Assembly: GCF_011038645.2 (NCBI RefSeq)
Contig: NZ_CP064955.1
Coordinates: 1,550,001-1,614,000, forward strand
DNA from: Corynebacterium qintianiae
GTDB lineage: Bacteria > Actinomycetota > Actinomycetes > Mycobacteriales > Mycobacteriaceae
Direction: 5' to 3'
DNA: 64,000 nt
Within the stretch, counting starts at the first letter, position 1; each line of letters begins with the position of its first letter. Shown one piece after another: positions 17,926-26,569 of this stretch. The notes beneath the pieces were generated by a model that was not told the DNA's origin, did not search any database, and worked only from the letters and a program-made list of their open reading frames with translations. Made by a program: the position numbers and the translations under genes.

Positions 17926-17959
17926 GCGTCCAGACTACAAAGCTGCCATGCTGGTGGGC

Positions 17960-18592
17960 ATGCGCACCACTTTGTTGCTCGACGTCGACGGCACCCTCAT
18001 CGACTCCTACCCCGGTATCCGCGAGGGGTTCCTCCGCGGGCTCGACGCGGCGGGTTGGGAGCACCCGGGTGAGGACTTCATCCGGCGCATCCCGGGGCCA
18101 CCGATGACGGAGACGATGGCGTCGCTGGGCATGGACGCCGAAGAGAACCGGCGCGCGATGAACGCCTACAGCGAGTACATGGCCGGCGACGGGTGGCAGA
18201 ACTTCACCGTGTTCGACGGGATGGCCCAGCTGGTCGCCGAGTGGAAGGCGGAGGGCTACGAGGTGGTCACGGCGACGTCGAAAGGCGAGGGTTTGGCGCG
18301 GATGGCGCTCGAGCGCGCCGGGATCCTCGACAACATCGATTTCCTCGGTGCCGCGCAGGAGGACGGGCCCCGTAAAAGGAAGGTCGACGTGATCCGGCAC
18401 GTGCTGGACAACGTGCAGCCCGAGAGACCGCTGATGATCGGCGACCGGCACCACGATTTCGAGGGCGCAGCTTTTTTCGGAATCCCTTCAGTCGCCGTCA
18501 CGTGGGGCTACGCTGACCCGAGAGAGTACGACCTAGCTACCTGTACCGCGACCACGGCCGACGAGCTGAAGGGAATAGTTCATGACTTCTGA
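17960..18592 (+). CDS. HAD-superfamily phosphatase (phosphoglycolate phosphatase-like)
   Basis: The start at ATG 17960 puts the DVDGTL motif at residues 7-12 (MRTTLLLDVDGTLIDSYPG); ATG 17948 four codons earlier is the alternative. HAD motifs: I DVDGTLID, II the Thr in VVTATSKGEG, III Lys in RKRKVDVI, IV MIGDRHHDFEGA. A small helical cap lies between motifs I and II. It should act on small phosphorylated metabolites. The gene overlaps the next one by 11 bp, so the two phosphatases are translationally coupled. Confidence 0.9.
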   Translation: MRTTLLLDVDGTLIDSYPGIREGFLRGLDAAGWEHPGEDFIRRIPGPPMTETMASLGMDAEENRRAMNAYSEYMAGDGWQNFTVFDGMAQLVAEWKAEGYEVVTATSKGEGLARMALERAGILDNIDFLGAAQEDGPRKRKVDVIRHVLDNVQPERPLMIGDRHHDFEGAAFFGIPSVAVTWGYADPREYDLATCTATTADELKGIVHDF

Positions 18593-19061
18593 CACGCTGC
18601 ACATCGACTTCGTCTGCACCGGCAACATCTGCCGCTCCCCGATGGCGGAGGTGATCGTCCGCGACAAGCTGGAGGATGCGGGACTGGGCAACCAGGTGCG
18701 CGTCAGCTCGTCGGGCATCGGCGGCTGGCACGTGGGCAACCCCGCCGACGAGCGTGCACTGCAGGAGCTCACAGACTACGGCTACGACGGCTCCCGCCAC
18801 CGCGCCCAACAGTTCGGAGCGAGCCAGCAAGACGCGGACCTCATCGTCGCGCTCGACCCACGCCACGTCTCCGAGCTCGTCGCGCGCGGCGTGCCGGAGG
18901 CCAAGATCCGCCTGATCCGCTCCTTCGACCCGGACTCCCCGGAGGGCGCGGGCATCGACGACCCCTACTACGGCGGCGCGGAGGGTTTCACCACCACCCG
19001 CGAGCAGATCGAGGCGAGCGCGGACGGCATTATCTCCTGGGTGCGCGCGCAGCTAAACTAA
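18582..19061 (+). CDS. Low-molecular-weight protein tyrosine phosphatase
   Basis: 159 residues. The P-loop CTGNICRSP at residues 11-19 holds the nucleophilic Cys and the Arg, and the DPYYGG motif near residue 127 holds the general acid Asp. It removes phosphate from protein Tyr or arginine residues. It is similar in layout to mycobacterial PtpA. It overlaps the HAD gene upstream and lies 6 bp from the SURF1 gene, so HAD-LMWPTP-SURF1 is probably one operon. Confidence 0.92.
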   Translation: MTSDTLHIDFVCTGNICRSPMAEVIVRDKLEDAGLGNQVRVSSSGIGGWHVGNPADERALQELTDYGYDGSRHRAQQFGASQQDADLIVALDPRHVSELVARGVPEAKIRLIRSFDPDSPEGAGIDDPYYGGAEGFTTTREQIEASADGIISWVRAQLN

Positions 19062-19067
19062 AGTTCT

Positions 19068-19949
19068 ATGCGGAAGACCTTCCTCTCTCCCGGGTGGGTG
19101 ATCGCGGCGATCTTGATCGCCCTGTTCTCCTACTTCGCGTTCACGTTCCTCGCACCGTGGCAGCTGGGGAAGAACGAGCGCTTGGTGGAGCGCAACGAGC
19201 ACATTGTGGAGGCTTTCGAGCACGACCCGGTGCCCTACTCCTCCGTCGCCCCGGGTGGCGCCGTCCCTCCGGAGGACGAGTGGACCCGGGTGACCATGAC
19301 CGGCCACTACCTGCCCGAGGACGAGGTGCTTCTGCGCCTGCGCCCCGTGGACAAGACCCCGGCGTTCCAAGTCCTCACCCCGTTCGCCGTCGACGGCGGC
19401 CCGACGTTCCTGGTCAACCGCGGCTGGGTCCCCGCCGCCGACGGCGGCACCACCGTCCCCGACTTCGCCCCCGCGCCGACCAACCAGGTCACCATCACCG
19501 GCATGCTGCGTCTCGACGAAGGCCCCCACCCCTCCGCGCCCGTCACCGACCAGGGCCACGCAATGATCTACAGCATCAGCACCGACCAGGCCTCCGAGAT
19601 CACCGGGGCGGACCTGGCGCCGTCATATTTGCAGCTGGCCGCCGGTGAACCCGGCGTGCTCGAGGCGATCCCGCTGCCGATGCTGGAAACCGGCAACCAC
19701 CTCTCCTACGGCCTGCAGTGGATCGCGTTCGGCATCATGGCCCCGGCCGGGTTGATCTACTTCCTGTGGGCTGAGGTGCGCGAGCGGCGGCGCTTCCGTC
19801 AGGAGCAGGAAGAGCTGCTTGCCGACGCCCCCACGTCCGCGCCCCCCGAGCCCGCCACGGCCTCCCCATCGGCTCCCGCGCGCGGGCGCTACGGCCGCAC
19901 CAAGCGCAACCCCTGGGCTTCGGCTTACGATAGGGAGCAAGAACGCTAG
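19068..19949 (+). CDS. SURF1-family cytochrome oxidase assembly protein
   Basis: 293 residues with one N-terminal membrane helix (GWVIAAILIALFSYFAFTFLA) and a second near residue 220 (YGLQWIAFGIMAPAGLIYFLW), enclosing an extracytoplasmic domain; this two-helix frame and the APWQLGKNERLVERN start are typical of SURF1. The conserved pair FLVNRGWVP is present. It helps assemble aa3-type oxidase. The C-terminus is Pro/Ala-rich and basic, as in other actinobacteria. Third gene of the phosphatase operon. Confidence 0.9.
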   Translation: MRKTFLSPGWVIAAILIALFSYFAFTFLAPWQLGKNERLVERNEHIVEAFEHDPVPYSSVAPGGAVPPEDEWTRVTMTGHYLPEDEVLLRLRPVDKTPAFQVLTPFAVDGGPTFLVNRGWVPAADGGTTVPDFAPAPTNQVTITGMLRLDEGPHPSAPVTDQGHAMIYSISTDQASEITGADLAPSYLQLAAGEPGVLEAIPLPMLETGNHLSYGLQWIAFGIMAPAGLIYFLWAEVRERRRFRQEQEELLADAPTSAPPEPATASPSAPARGRYGRTKRNPWASAYDREQER

Positions 19950-19964
19950 CGTAAGGGGATCGCT

Positions 19965-20531
19965 GTGAGCACCTATTTGACCGAATCCGACGAGTCGTTG
20001 CTGAACGCCAGCCTGACCGCGCTGGAGAGCGCGGGCGTCTGCTTGGTCGGTGACGTGGAGCTCGACGATGTCGAGGACGCGATTGTGGACGATATCGCCG
20101 CCTTCCGCGCCCGGCCTCTGACCACGCTCGCCGCACTCCGCGACCCTGAAGAGGCGCCCCTCTTCACCCGGGTCTGGTGCGACGCGTGTGTCGAGCCCCG
20201 CTCCACGCTGGAATCCCTCGAGGAGTGCGCCGCGGAGCTGTGCGCAATCGCCGGGACCGAGCTGCGCGAGTTCACCGTGTTCCCCGATCCGGATTCAGAC
20301 ACGACCGGCTCGGTGCGCCTACGCGTCGGCGAGTGGGACGTCGCAGACATGGGCTACGACCTCAGCACCGAGGGTGCCGAGCTGGACTTCCTCTCCGCGA
20401 CGGTGCCCGCAGGTATCACGGCGGTGACTTTCGAGCACGACGAGCTCGACGCGCACTCCGTGACGCTGTTTCTCTCGTCGGGCGACGCCGCTGTGGAGCT
20501 CGTCGACGCGCTTGAGGCCGAGCTTTCGTAG
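19965..20531 (+). CDS. Hypothetical acidic protein, 188 aa
   Basis: GTG start 5 nt after an AAGGGGAT ribosome site, 15 bp downstream of SURF1, so likely the operon's last gene. Very acidic (many Asp/Glu), with a CDAC motif (WCDACVEP) in mid-protein and several predicted strands. No membrane segment. It has some likeness to small actinobacterial cytoplasmic proteins of unknown role, but I do not recognise a domain. A palindromic 57-bp repeat follows its stop. Confidence 0.65.
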   Translation: MSTYLTESDESLLNASLTALESAGVCLVGDVELDDVEDAIVDDIAAFRARPLTTLAALRDPEEAPLFTRVWCDACVEPRSTLESLEECAAELCAIAGTELREFTVFPDPDSDTTGSVRLRVGEWDVADMGYDLSTEGAELDFLSATVPAGITAVTFEHDELDAHSVTLFLSSGDAAVELVDALEAELS

Positions 20532-20547
20532 CGATGCGTCACGCGCA

Positions 20548-20604
20548 GAAGACCTCAGCGCATTTGCACCCGAAATAACGGGGCGAAATCTCGCTGAGGT
20601 CTTC
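20548..20604. repeat. 57-bp palindromic repeat A, copy 1
   Basis: Left arm GAAGACCTCAGCG (20548-20560), right arm CGCTGAGGTCTTC (20592-20604), a perfect 13-bp inverted repeat with a 31-bp loop. Total length 57 bp as in the other three copies. The loop is the most divergent of the family. It lies between an ORF end and tRNA-Val and has no T-run after the stem, so it does not look like a simple terminator. Confidence 0.85.
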
Positions 20605-20620
20605 ACTTTTCCAAAACTTG

Positions 20621-20693
20621 TGCGCCATGAGGGGCTCGAACCCCCGACCTACTGGGTGTAAACCAGTTGCTCTTCCAGCTGAGCTAACGGCGC
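20621..20693 (-). tRNA. tRNA-Val (anticodon TAC)
   Basis: Minus strand GCGCCGTTAGCTCAGCTGG... with acceptor pairing GCGCCGT against ATGGCGC, D-arm AGCTCAGCTGGAAGAGC, anticodon loop TTTACAC in a CTGG/CCAG stem, and T-arm GGGGGTTCGAGCCCC. Anticodon TAC reads Val codons. CCA is not encoded. Confidence 0.95.
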
Positions 20694-20735
20694 GTGCCCA
20701 CACACATTAGCACGAGCGCGATGACGCGACCAAAA

Positions 20736-21146
20736 CTACTTTTTCGCACTCGTGCCGCTGAGGCAGGCGCCCTGCCACCCGCCGAAACGGTCGGACTTTG
20801 TCTGCACAAGGCCAGCGAGCTGCGCGGATTCCGCGATGTCGGCGGGCTGCACACCGCCGGGGGTGCGCGGCGCCGGGGTCATCAGCCATATGCGGCCACC
20901 CTCGCTGAGGTTTCGCGCGGCGTCGACAAGCGAATCGACGAGGTCACCGTCGTCGGAACGGAACCAGAGCAGGACGACGTCGCACAGCTCGTCGGTGTCC
21001 TCGTCGAGAAGCGGCTGCCCAATGGCGTCCTCGATGTCCTCTGAAATCGTCGTGTCCGCGTCCTCGTCCCAGCCGATCTCCTGGACAATGACGTCGCCGC
21101 CGATTCCGAGCCGTTCCGCGTAGTTGACAGCACCCGGGGCGCTCAC
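20736..21146 (-). CDS. DUF3052 protein
   Basis: 136 residues from GTG 21146, with AGGAGGA 8 nt before it. Matches the DUF3052 family of actinobacteria, which lies divergent from aceE in mycobacteria and corynebacteria. Visible features: YAERLGIGGDVIVQEIGWDED at the N-terminus, LCDVVLLWFRSDDGDL, and GGRIWLMTPAPRTPG in the last third, a Rossmann-like alternation. Function unknown. The gap to aceE (145 bp) must hold both promoters. Confidence 0.9.
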   Translation of the reverse strand: MSAPGAVNYAERLGIGGDVIVQEIGWDEDADTTISEDIEDAIGQPLLDEDTDELCDVVLLWFRSDDGDLVDSLVDAARNLSEGGRIWLMTPAPRTPGGVQPADIAESAQLAGLVQTKSDRFGGWQGACLSGTSAKK

Positions 21147-21291
21147 CGTGCGAGTCCTCCTCTGTAGTCGTACACATACCTATTGATACCTGCAGAGTAC
21201 CCGGTAGCGTGGCCCCTCGCGGTGTCCGCGCCGAAAAATCGCGGGTACTGTGGGTGTGGATTTGATATCAAAAATAACCAGGAGGTTTGAC

Positions 21292-24072
21292 GTGGCTGAC
21301 AACCCGAATCCAGTGGACCCGTACGGCGACGAGTCGAACAACTCGAACATCGAGCTCATCCGCGAGGGTGTCGCGTCGTACCTGCACGACCACGACCCGG
21401 AGGAGACCCGCGAGTGGATGGACTCCTTCGACGGGTTGCTCGAGTCTTCCTCCCCGGAGCGCGCCCGCTATCTGATGCTTCGCCTCCTGGAGCGCGCGTC
21501 GCTTAAGCGCGTGCCACTGCCCGCGCTCTCCTCGACCGACTTCGTCAACACCATCCCCACCGACCTCGAGCCGGAGTTCCCGGGTGATGAGGACGTTGAG
21601 AAGCGCTACCGCCGCTGGATGCGCTGGAACGCGGCGATCATGGTGCACCGCGCCCAGCGCCCGGGCGTCAAGGTGGGTGGCCATATCTCCACCTACGCCT
21701 CCGCTGCCGCGCTGTACGAGGTCGGGTTCAACCACTTCTTCCACGGCAAGGACGCCGAGAACGGCGGCGACCAGATCTTCGTGCAGGGCCACGCCTCCCC
21801 CGGCATCTACGCCCGTGCCTTTTTGGAGGGCCGCCTGAGCGAGGACGACCTCGACGGCTTCCGCCAGGAGCACTCCCGCCCGCAGGGCGGCCTGCCCGCC
21901 TACCCGCACCCGCACGGTATGCCGGAGTTCTGGGAGTTTCCGACCGTGTCCATGGGCTTGGGCCCGATGAACGCGATCTACCAGGCGCGATTCAACAAGT
22001 ACCTGAAGGACCGCGGCATCAAGGACACCGCGGACCAGCACGTCTGGGCGTTCCTGGGCGATGGCGAGATGGACGAGCCCGAGTCCCGCGGCCTGATCCA
22101 GATGGCCACGCTGTACGGCCTGGACAACCTGACGTTTGTGATCAACTGCAACCTGCAGCGTCTCGACGGCCCCGTGCGCGGCAACGGGCAGATCATCCAG
22201 GAGCTGGAGGCCTTCTTCATCGGCGCCGGCTGGAACGTGATCAAGATCGCGTGGGGCCGCGAGTGGGACGAGCTGCTGGAGAAGGATGAGGACGGCGCCC
22301 TGGTCAACCTCATGAACTCAACCCGCGACGGTGACTTCCAGACGTTCAAGGCGAACGACGGCGCGTACGTGCGCGAGCACTTCTTCGGCCGCGACCCGCG
22401 CACCGCGAAGCTGGTCGAAGATATGACGGACGAGGAGATCTGGGCCCTGCGCCGCGGCGGCCACGACTACCGCAAGGTCTACGCAGCCTATAAGCGCGCG
22501 CTGGAGACCAAGGGTAAGCCGACCGTCATCCTCGCGCACACCGTGAAGGGCTACGGCCTGGGCCACAACTTTGAGGGCCGCAACGCGACGCACCAGATGA
22601 AGAACCTGACGCTGGATGACCTGAAGCTGTTCCGCGACACCCAGCAGATCCCGATCTCCGACGAGGATCTGGAAAAGGATCCGTACCTGCCGCCCTACTA
22701 CCACCCGGGCGAGGACGCTGAGGAGATCAAGTACCTGAAGAAGCGTCGCGAGGAGCTCGGCGGGTACCTGCCGGAGCGCCGCACCACGTTCACCCCGCTT
22801 GTACTGCCGGATTTTGAGAAGACGTTCAAGGCCAGCTTCAAGGACTCGGGTAAGCAGCAGGTGGCCACCACGATGGCGTTGGTGCGCACGTTCAAGGCGC
22901 TGACCCGCGACGAGGAGATTGGCAAGCGACTCGTCCCGATCATCCCGGACGAGGCCCGCACCTTCGGCCTCGACTCCTGGTTCCCGACGTTGAAGATCTA
23001 CAACCCGGTGGGACAGAACTACACCCCGGTGGACCACGACCTGCAGCTGTCCTACCGGGAAGCCGTCGATGGCCAGATCCTGCACGAGGGCATCAACGAG
23101 GACGGTTCCTCCGCGTCCTTCATCGCCGCCGGTACCTCGTACGCGACGCACGGCGAGCCGATGATCCCGATGTACATCTTCTACTCCATGTTCGGTTTCC
23201 AGCGCACCGGGGACAACTTCTGGGCCGCAGGCGACCAGCACACCCGCGGTTTCATCATCGGCGCCACCGCCGGCCGCACCACCCTGTTCGGCGAGGGCCT
23301 GCAGCACATGGACGGCCACTCCCACGTCATCGCGTCGACGAACCCGGCCGTGGCCTGCTACGACCCGGCGTTCGCCTACGAGATGCCGTACCTGGTGTCC
23401 AAGGGCATCGAGCGGATGTACGGTGAGAACAGCGAGAACGTGATGTACTACATCACCGTTTACAACCAGCCGACGCACCAGCCCGCCCGCCCCGAGAACC
23501 TCGACGTCGAAGGCCTGCACAAGGGCATCTACCTCTTCGACCGCGGTGTGGACAAGGCTAACCGCGTCTCCCTGCTGGCCTCGGGCGTGGGCATGCAGCA
23601 GGCGCTGCGGGCCCAGGAGATTCTGCAGGAGCGTTACGACGTCGGCGCGGCCGTCTACTCCGTGACCTCCTGGGTCGAGCTGGCGCGCGAGGGTGCCGCG
23701 CTGAACAAGAAGAAGCTGAACAGCCCGGGTGACGACTTCGGCGAGGCCTTCGCCACCAGCCAGCTCAAGCAGACGGAGGGCCCGTACGTGGCTACCTCCG
23801 ACTTCTCCACCGCCCTGCAGGAGCAGATCCGCCCCTACGTTCCCGGCCAGTACATCGTGCTCGGTGCGGACGGCTTCGGTTTCTCCGACACCCGCGAGGC
23901 CGCGCGACGCTACTTCAACATCGACGCTGAGTCGATGGTGGTCGCCGCGCTGATGGGTCTGGCGAACGAAGGCAAGATCGACATGTCCGTCGCGGCTCAG
24001 GCGGCGCAGGACCTGCACATCGACGACCCGACCGAGCCGAACCCGAACGGTGGCACCGGCGACGAGGAGTAG
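21292..24072 (+). CDS. aceE: Pyruvate dehydrogenase E1 component (homodimeric)
   Basis: 926 residues from GTG 21292 with a near-perfect AGGAGG at 21280-21285; the in-frame ATG at 21250 is upstream of this site and unlikely. E1 decarboxylates pyruvate using TPP and acetylates lipoyl E2. The TPP motif [12 protein letters not shown]... and the later [16 protein letters not shown] are readable (GDG near residue 255). The PDH E1 landmarks [22 protein letters not shown] and [16 protein letters not shown] are present. Corynebacteria use AceE with the 2-oxoglutarate-dehydrogenase-linked OdhA complex. It is monocistronic, and the nuclease gene behind it converges. Confidence 0.97.
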   Translation: MADNPNPVDPYGDESNNSNIELIREGVASYLHDHDPEETREWMDSFDGLLESSSPERARYLMLRLLERASLKRVPLPALSSTDFVNTIPTDLEPEFPGDEDVEKRYRRWMRWNAAIMVHRAQRPGVKVGGHISTYASAAALYEVGFNHFFHGKDAENGGDQIFVQGHASPGIYARAFLEGRLSEDDLDGFRQEHSRPQGGLPAYPHPHGMPEFWEFPTVSMGLGPMNAIYQARFNKYLKDRGIKDTADQHVWAFLGDGEMDEPESRGLIQMATLYGLDNLTFVINCNLQRLDGPVRGNGQIIQELEAFFIGAGWNVIKIAWGREWDELLEKDEDGALVNLMNSTRDGDFQTFKANDGAYVREHFFGRDPRTAKLVEDMTDEEIWALRRGGHDYRKVYAAYKRALETKGKPTVILAHTVKGYGLGHNFEGRNATHQMKNLTLDDLKLFRDTQQIPISDEDLEKDPYLPPYYHPGEDAEEIKYLKKRREELGGYLPERRTTFTPLVLPDFEKTFKASFKDSGKQQVATTMALVRTFKALTRDEEIGKRLVPIIPDEARTFGLDSWFPTLKIYNPVGQNYTPVDHDLQLSYREAVDGQILHEGINEDGSSASFIAAGTSYATHGEPMIPMYIFYSMFGFQRTGDNFWAAGDQHTRGFIIGATAGRTTLFGEGLQHMDGHSHVIASTNPAVACYDPAFAYEMPYLVSKGIERMYGENSENVMYYITVYNQPTHQPARPENLDVEGLHKGIYLFDRGVDKANRVSLLASGVGMQQALRAQEILQERYDVGAAVYSVTSWVELAREGAALNKKKLNSPGDDFGEAFATSQLKQTEGPYVATSDFSTALQEQIRPYVPGQYIVLGADGFGFSDTREAARRYFNIDAESMVVAALMGLANEGKIDMSVAAQAAQDLHIDDPTEPNPNGGTGDEE

Positions 24073-24084
24073 ACGCCTTGCAGC

Positions 24085-24870
24085 TCACGCGCTCGGTCGC
24101 TTCGCGCGGCGGGGCGCGTTTGTTATTTTCTCCAGCGCGTTCTCCACCAGCTGCGCGAGTGTGCCGTCGTTGACCTCCTTCCACCCCACCCGCAGCACGA
24201 CCATCCCCCGGTTCAGGAGCTGTTTCTCGCGGTAGCGCTCCTCTTCCGTGACTCCGGGGCCGTGGAACTCTCGCCCGTCGCACTCGATGGCGACGACGTC
24301 GTTGACCACCAGATCGATCCTGCCCGTGCGCGGGTCGCCATACTGCCCCCTGTATTGGAACGCGACCTGCGCCCGGACAACCACACCCTCGATCTGCCGC
24401 ACAATGTCACGCACCACTGTTTCAAGAGCGCTTTCGGACGTCCCCACCGACTCGCGCACCAGCTTCCTGAACCCGCGCAACCCTTTCGCGCGCGGCAACT
24501 CCTCCGCCAGCTCAAGCAGCCTGTCCACGGTCATCTCCGGCCACTTGTTCCGCGCTGACTCCAGCGTGACCAGGCCCGGAAGCCTGCCGTGGTAGCGGTA
24601 GGTGTCAAAAAGCATTACAATTACTTTTGTCACCCGCATCCCCTGCACCATCGCAGTCTGGCGCTCCGGCGTCTTGCCGTGGCGGAAGGTCCAGCTCTGC
24701 CCGCCCCGCGTTTTCGCGCGGGTTTTGCCCGGAGGCAGCACATCAACGTTGGTCACCCACGCCAGCGTCGCCAACCCCCACACGCGCGCGGCTGCCGGAC
24801 CTGTCAGCGTCGCGCGGGGAAAACGGCGCGCCACTGCCGTGATGACATCCCATTCCCCCTGCTTGTCCAC
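24085..24870 (-). CDS. DUF559-like (Vsr-fold) protein, 261 aa
   Basis: Start is GTG 24870; no ATG alternative is in frame near it. The architecture matches the 316-aa protein at 13409-14359: an N-terminal region with short helices and strands (RATLTGPAAARVWGL), then an endonuclease-fold domain with SESALETVVRDIVRQI, VRAQVAFQYRGQYGDPRTGRIDLVVNDVVAIECDGREFHG (Asp and Glu-x-Asp active-site pattern), RYREKQLLNRG and a VVLRVGWKEV strand. Sequence identity to the first nuclease is low, so this is a separate lineage. Two copies of repeat A lie 112-230 bp upstream. The stop converges with aceE over 12 bp. Confidence 0.75.
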   Translation of the reverse strand: MDKQGEWDVITAVARRFPRATLTGPAAARVWGLATLAWVTNVDVLPPGKTRAKTRGGQSWTFRHGKTPERQTAMVQGMRVTKVIVMLFDTYRYHGRLPGLVTLESARNKWPEMTVDRLLELAEELPRAKGLRGFRKLVRESVGTSESALETVVRDIVRQIEGVVVRAQVAFQYRGQYGDPRTGRIDLVVNDVVAIECDGREFHGPGVTEEERYREKQLLNRGMVVLRVGWKEVNDGTLAQLVENALEKITNAPRRAKRPSA

Positions 24871-24981
24871 GTATCAGAGCATGGCGCTAATCGACGCCCC
24901 TGTCACGCACCTTCCCCCATACCTGTGGACTATCGCCCCGCTTGTTGACTCTTCACCAGAACCCTGTGGACAACCAGCACA

Positions 24982-25038
24982 GAAGACGTCAGCGCGTTTT
25001 TGCGCGCGTTTTGTGGCAAATTTCGCGCTGAGGTCTTC
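24982..25038. repeat. 57-bp palindromic repeat A, copy 2
   Basis: GAAGACGTCAGCGCG (24982-24996) and CGCGCTGAGGTCTTC (25024-25038), with one G/C mismatch between arms, loop rich in T (GTTTTTGCGCGCGTTTT). Five bp separate it from copy 3 in the same orientation, a tandem doublet upstream of the second DUF559-like gene. Confidence 0.9.
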
Positions 25039-25043
25039 CCCGG

Positions 25044-25100
25044 GAAGACGTCAGCGCATTTTTGAGCGCGTTTTTTGGCGGATTTCGCGCTGAGGTCTTC
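25044..25100. repeat. 57-bp palindromic repeat A, copy 3
   Basis: GAAGACGTCAGCGC (25044-25057) and GCGCTGAGGTCTTC (25087-25100). Nearly identical to copy 2 including its arm mismatch, same strand and length, only 7 bp from the stop of the hydrolase gene at 25108. Confidence 0.9.
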
Positions 25101-25107
25101 CGGGGTG

Positions 25108-25977
25108 CTAAAGATGCTCATGCACGAGTCGCAGAATCGCTGTCGTCACAGCGCCTGGAGCGTCGAGAGGCGGCATGTGCCCGCTCTCCGGAAGCACCTG
25201 GACGTGTGCGCGGGGCCAGATCTCGTGCAGGCGCGCCGACTGGGACACAGGCGCCACGGTGTCGCGCTCCCCCACCAAGATGTAACCCGGAATGCCCGCG
25301 AGAACTGCGGACGCGGAAAGCTCGGAATGCAGCAGCAGATCGTCGAAGAATCCCGCGTAGGTGGCCAGCGGGGTGCGCCGGATCATCCGGGCGTGGAAGC
25401 GGATGAGGTCGTAACTGACGGGGCGGAAGTAAAAACCCATTGCGAGCAGCGGGGCGATCGCGCTGGTGATCACGCGGCGCATGCCCTCTGCGAAGCCCGG
25501 GGTGTACCTCAGTACTGCCTCGATGGCACGCCCTACCGGACCAGCGAGAATCTGTGGCAATCCCTGCATGGCGAATGGCTCGACGGCCGAGGAGATCTGC
25601 ACGCTGCCTGCGACGTCGAGGTCGTGGCGGCGCATGAGCGACAGCGAAACGGGACCGCCGAGGGAGTGTCCGACAATGATGAACGGCCCTCGCGCGCCCA
25701 GGTGCGACAGCACCGCAAAAACGTCGTCGGCGGCGAGGTCCACGGTGCACAACCGGGGCGCGACGGAGGTGGTGCGTCCGTGCCCGCGGACGTCGACTAG
25801 CAGCTGGCGAACGGGCAGCTCAGCCAGAGCGTCGACCTGCATGAAAAACGACTCGGACGAAATATTGAAGCCGTGCACGTAGAGCACGGTCAAGGGCGCG
25901 TCGACGGGGCCGCGGTCGTAGAAACGCACGTCGACACCGTCGTGAGCTACGGTTCCCGTGCGGTCGTATCTCAACAT
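25108..25977 (-). CDS. Alpha/beta-fold hydrolase
   Basis: 289 residues. The nucleophile elbow GHSLGG is near residue 104, the oxyanion-hole HG lies in LYVHGFN at residues 34-36, the acid is probably Asp in VGERDTVAPV and the His lies in SGHMPPLDAP near the end. Typical of esterase or lipase-like hydrolases; the substrate is unknown. The start is 23 bp from the divergent acyl carrier protein gene, which suggests a link to acyl or lipid metabolism. The gap holds a symmetric TATATATA. Confidence 0.9.
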   Translation of the reverse strand: MLRYDRTGTVAHDGVDVRFYDRGPVDAPLTVLYVHGFNISSESFFMQVDALAELPVRQLLVDVRGHGRTTSVAPRLCTVDLAADDVFAVLSHLGARGPFIIVGHSLGGPVSLSLMRRHDLDVAGSVQISSAVEPFAMQGLPQILAGPVGRAIEAVLRYTPGFAEGMRRVITSAIAPLLAMGFYFRPVSYDLIRFHARMIRRTPLATYAGFFDDLLLHSELSASAVLAGIPGYILVGERDTVAPVSQSARLHEIWPRAHVQVLPESGHMPPLDAPGAVTTAILRLVHEHL

Positions 25978-25987
25978 GGCGTCAGTG

Positions 25988-25995
25988 TATATATA
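25988..25995. promoter_or_regulatory. Symmetric -10-like TATATATA between hydrolase and ACP genes
   Basis: The 23-bp gap between divergent starts (25977 and 26001) contains TATATATA. Read on either strand it could serve as a -10 element giving a transcript that begins at or a few bases before each start codon. Inference from position and composition only. Confidence 0.5.
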
Positions 25996-26000
25996 GGTGC

Positions 26001-26294
26001 ATGGAGCTTTCGCAACGGTTAGACGTCAGCGCGCTGCAGCCGAAGGTTGCCAACGAGGTCGAGCGCAACGCCGACCGCAGTGCCGAAGCTCGCCTGGGCG
26101 AGCTCATCTCGCGCATCACCGGAGCCGAGGTTGACCCGGGCAAGACGCTCGCCGAGCTGGGCGTGGGTTCCCTCGACCGGATTGAGCTGGCGGTTCGCGC
26201 CGAGGAGGAGTTCGGCATGCAGATCGATGAGTCGCTCTACACCGATGCCCTCACCGTCGAAGAATTGGCTAGGGCATTCGCGCGCGAGACGTGA
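26001..26294 (+). CDS. Acyl carrier protein
   Basis: 97 residues. The phosphopantetheine site is in ELGVGSLDRIELAVRAEEEFG: the Ser is present but the usual DSL is GSL here. Helix I-IV layout and the acidic character fit ACP. ACPs carry growing acyl chains; the likely user is a fatty acid or mycolate-related synthase, but no synthase lies nearby. ATG 26001 follows a -10-like TATATA by only 6-7 bp, consistent with a leaderless mRNA. Confidence 0.88.
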   Translation: MELSQRLDVSALQPKVANEVERNADRSAEARLGELISRITGAEVDPGKTLAELGVGSLDRIELAVRAEEEFGMQIDESLYTDALTVEELARAFARET

Positions 26295-26386
26295 GTGTAC
26301 TTAAGTACCCAAATCGCCCGCCCGGGTTTCGGTCGCGTGGAAGGCCCCTTAGGGCGACAGCTAGCTGCATCAAGTAGGAGGTCACG

Positions 26387-26569
26387 ATGAAATACGCCCA
26401 AGCACTCACCGCGGTGTGCATCATCCTCGCCGCACTCAGCGCGGCAGCTGCGGTGCTGTTGGTTCCTGGGGCCGTCGATACGCCCACCGCCGCGCGGCTT
26501 GCGTGGATTGTCGGGCTCACTGTCGCCGCGCTCGTTTTCGCGGTTACGGCGCGGCGACTGCGGAGCTAG
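26387..26569 (+). CDS. Small two-helix membrane protein, 60 aa
   Basis: Preceded by TAGGAGGTCACG, a strong ribosome site. Two hydrophobic helices (about residues 5-29 and 36-55) with a short loop and a basic C-terminus (TARRLRS), so probably both ends face the cytoplasm. No family recognised. It follows the ACP gene by 92 bp on the same strand, and its stop abuts the stop of the convergent aldehyde dehydrogenase gene. Confidence 0.75.
   Translation: MKYAQALTAVCIILAALSAAAAVLLVPGAVDTPTAARLAWIVGLTVAALVFAVTARRLRS

Noticed and set aside
22318..24018. Minus-strand open frame of 566 codons opposite aceE
   Set aside because: Antisense to a well-supported gene, no recognised motif and biased residue content expected from GC-rich third positions.
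24982..25100. The two adjacent 57-bp repeats as a mini CRISPR array
   Set aside because: The units are themselves near palindromes separated by 5 bp, with no unique spacers and no cas genes in the window.
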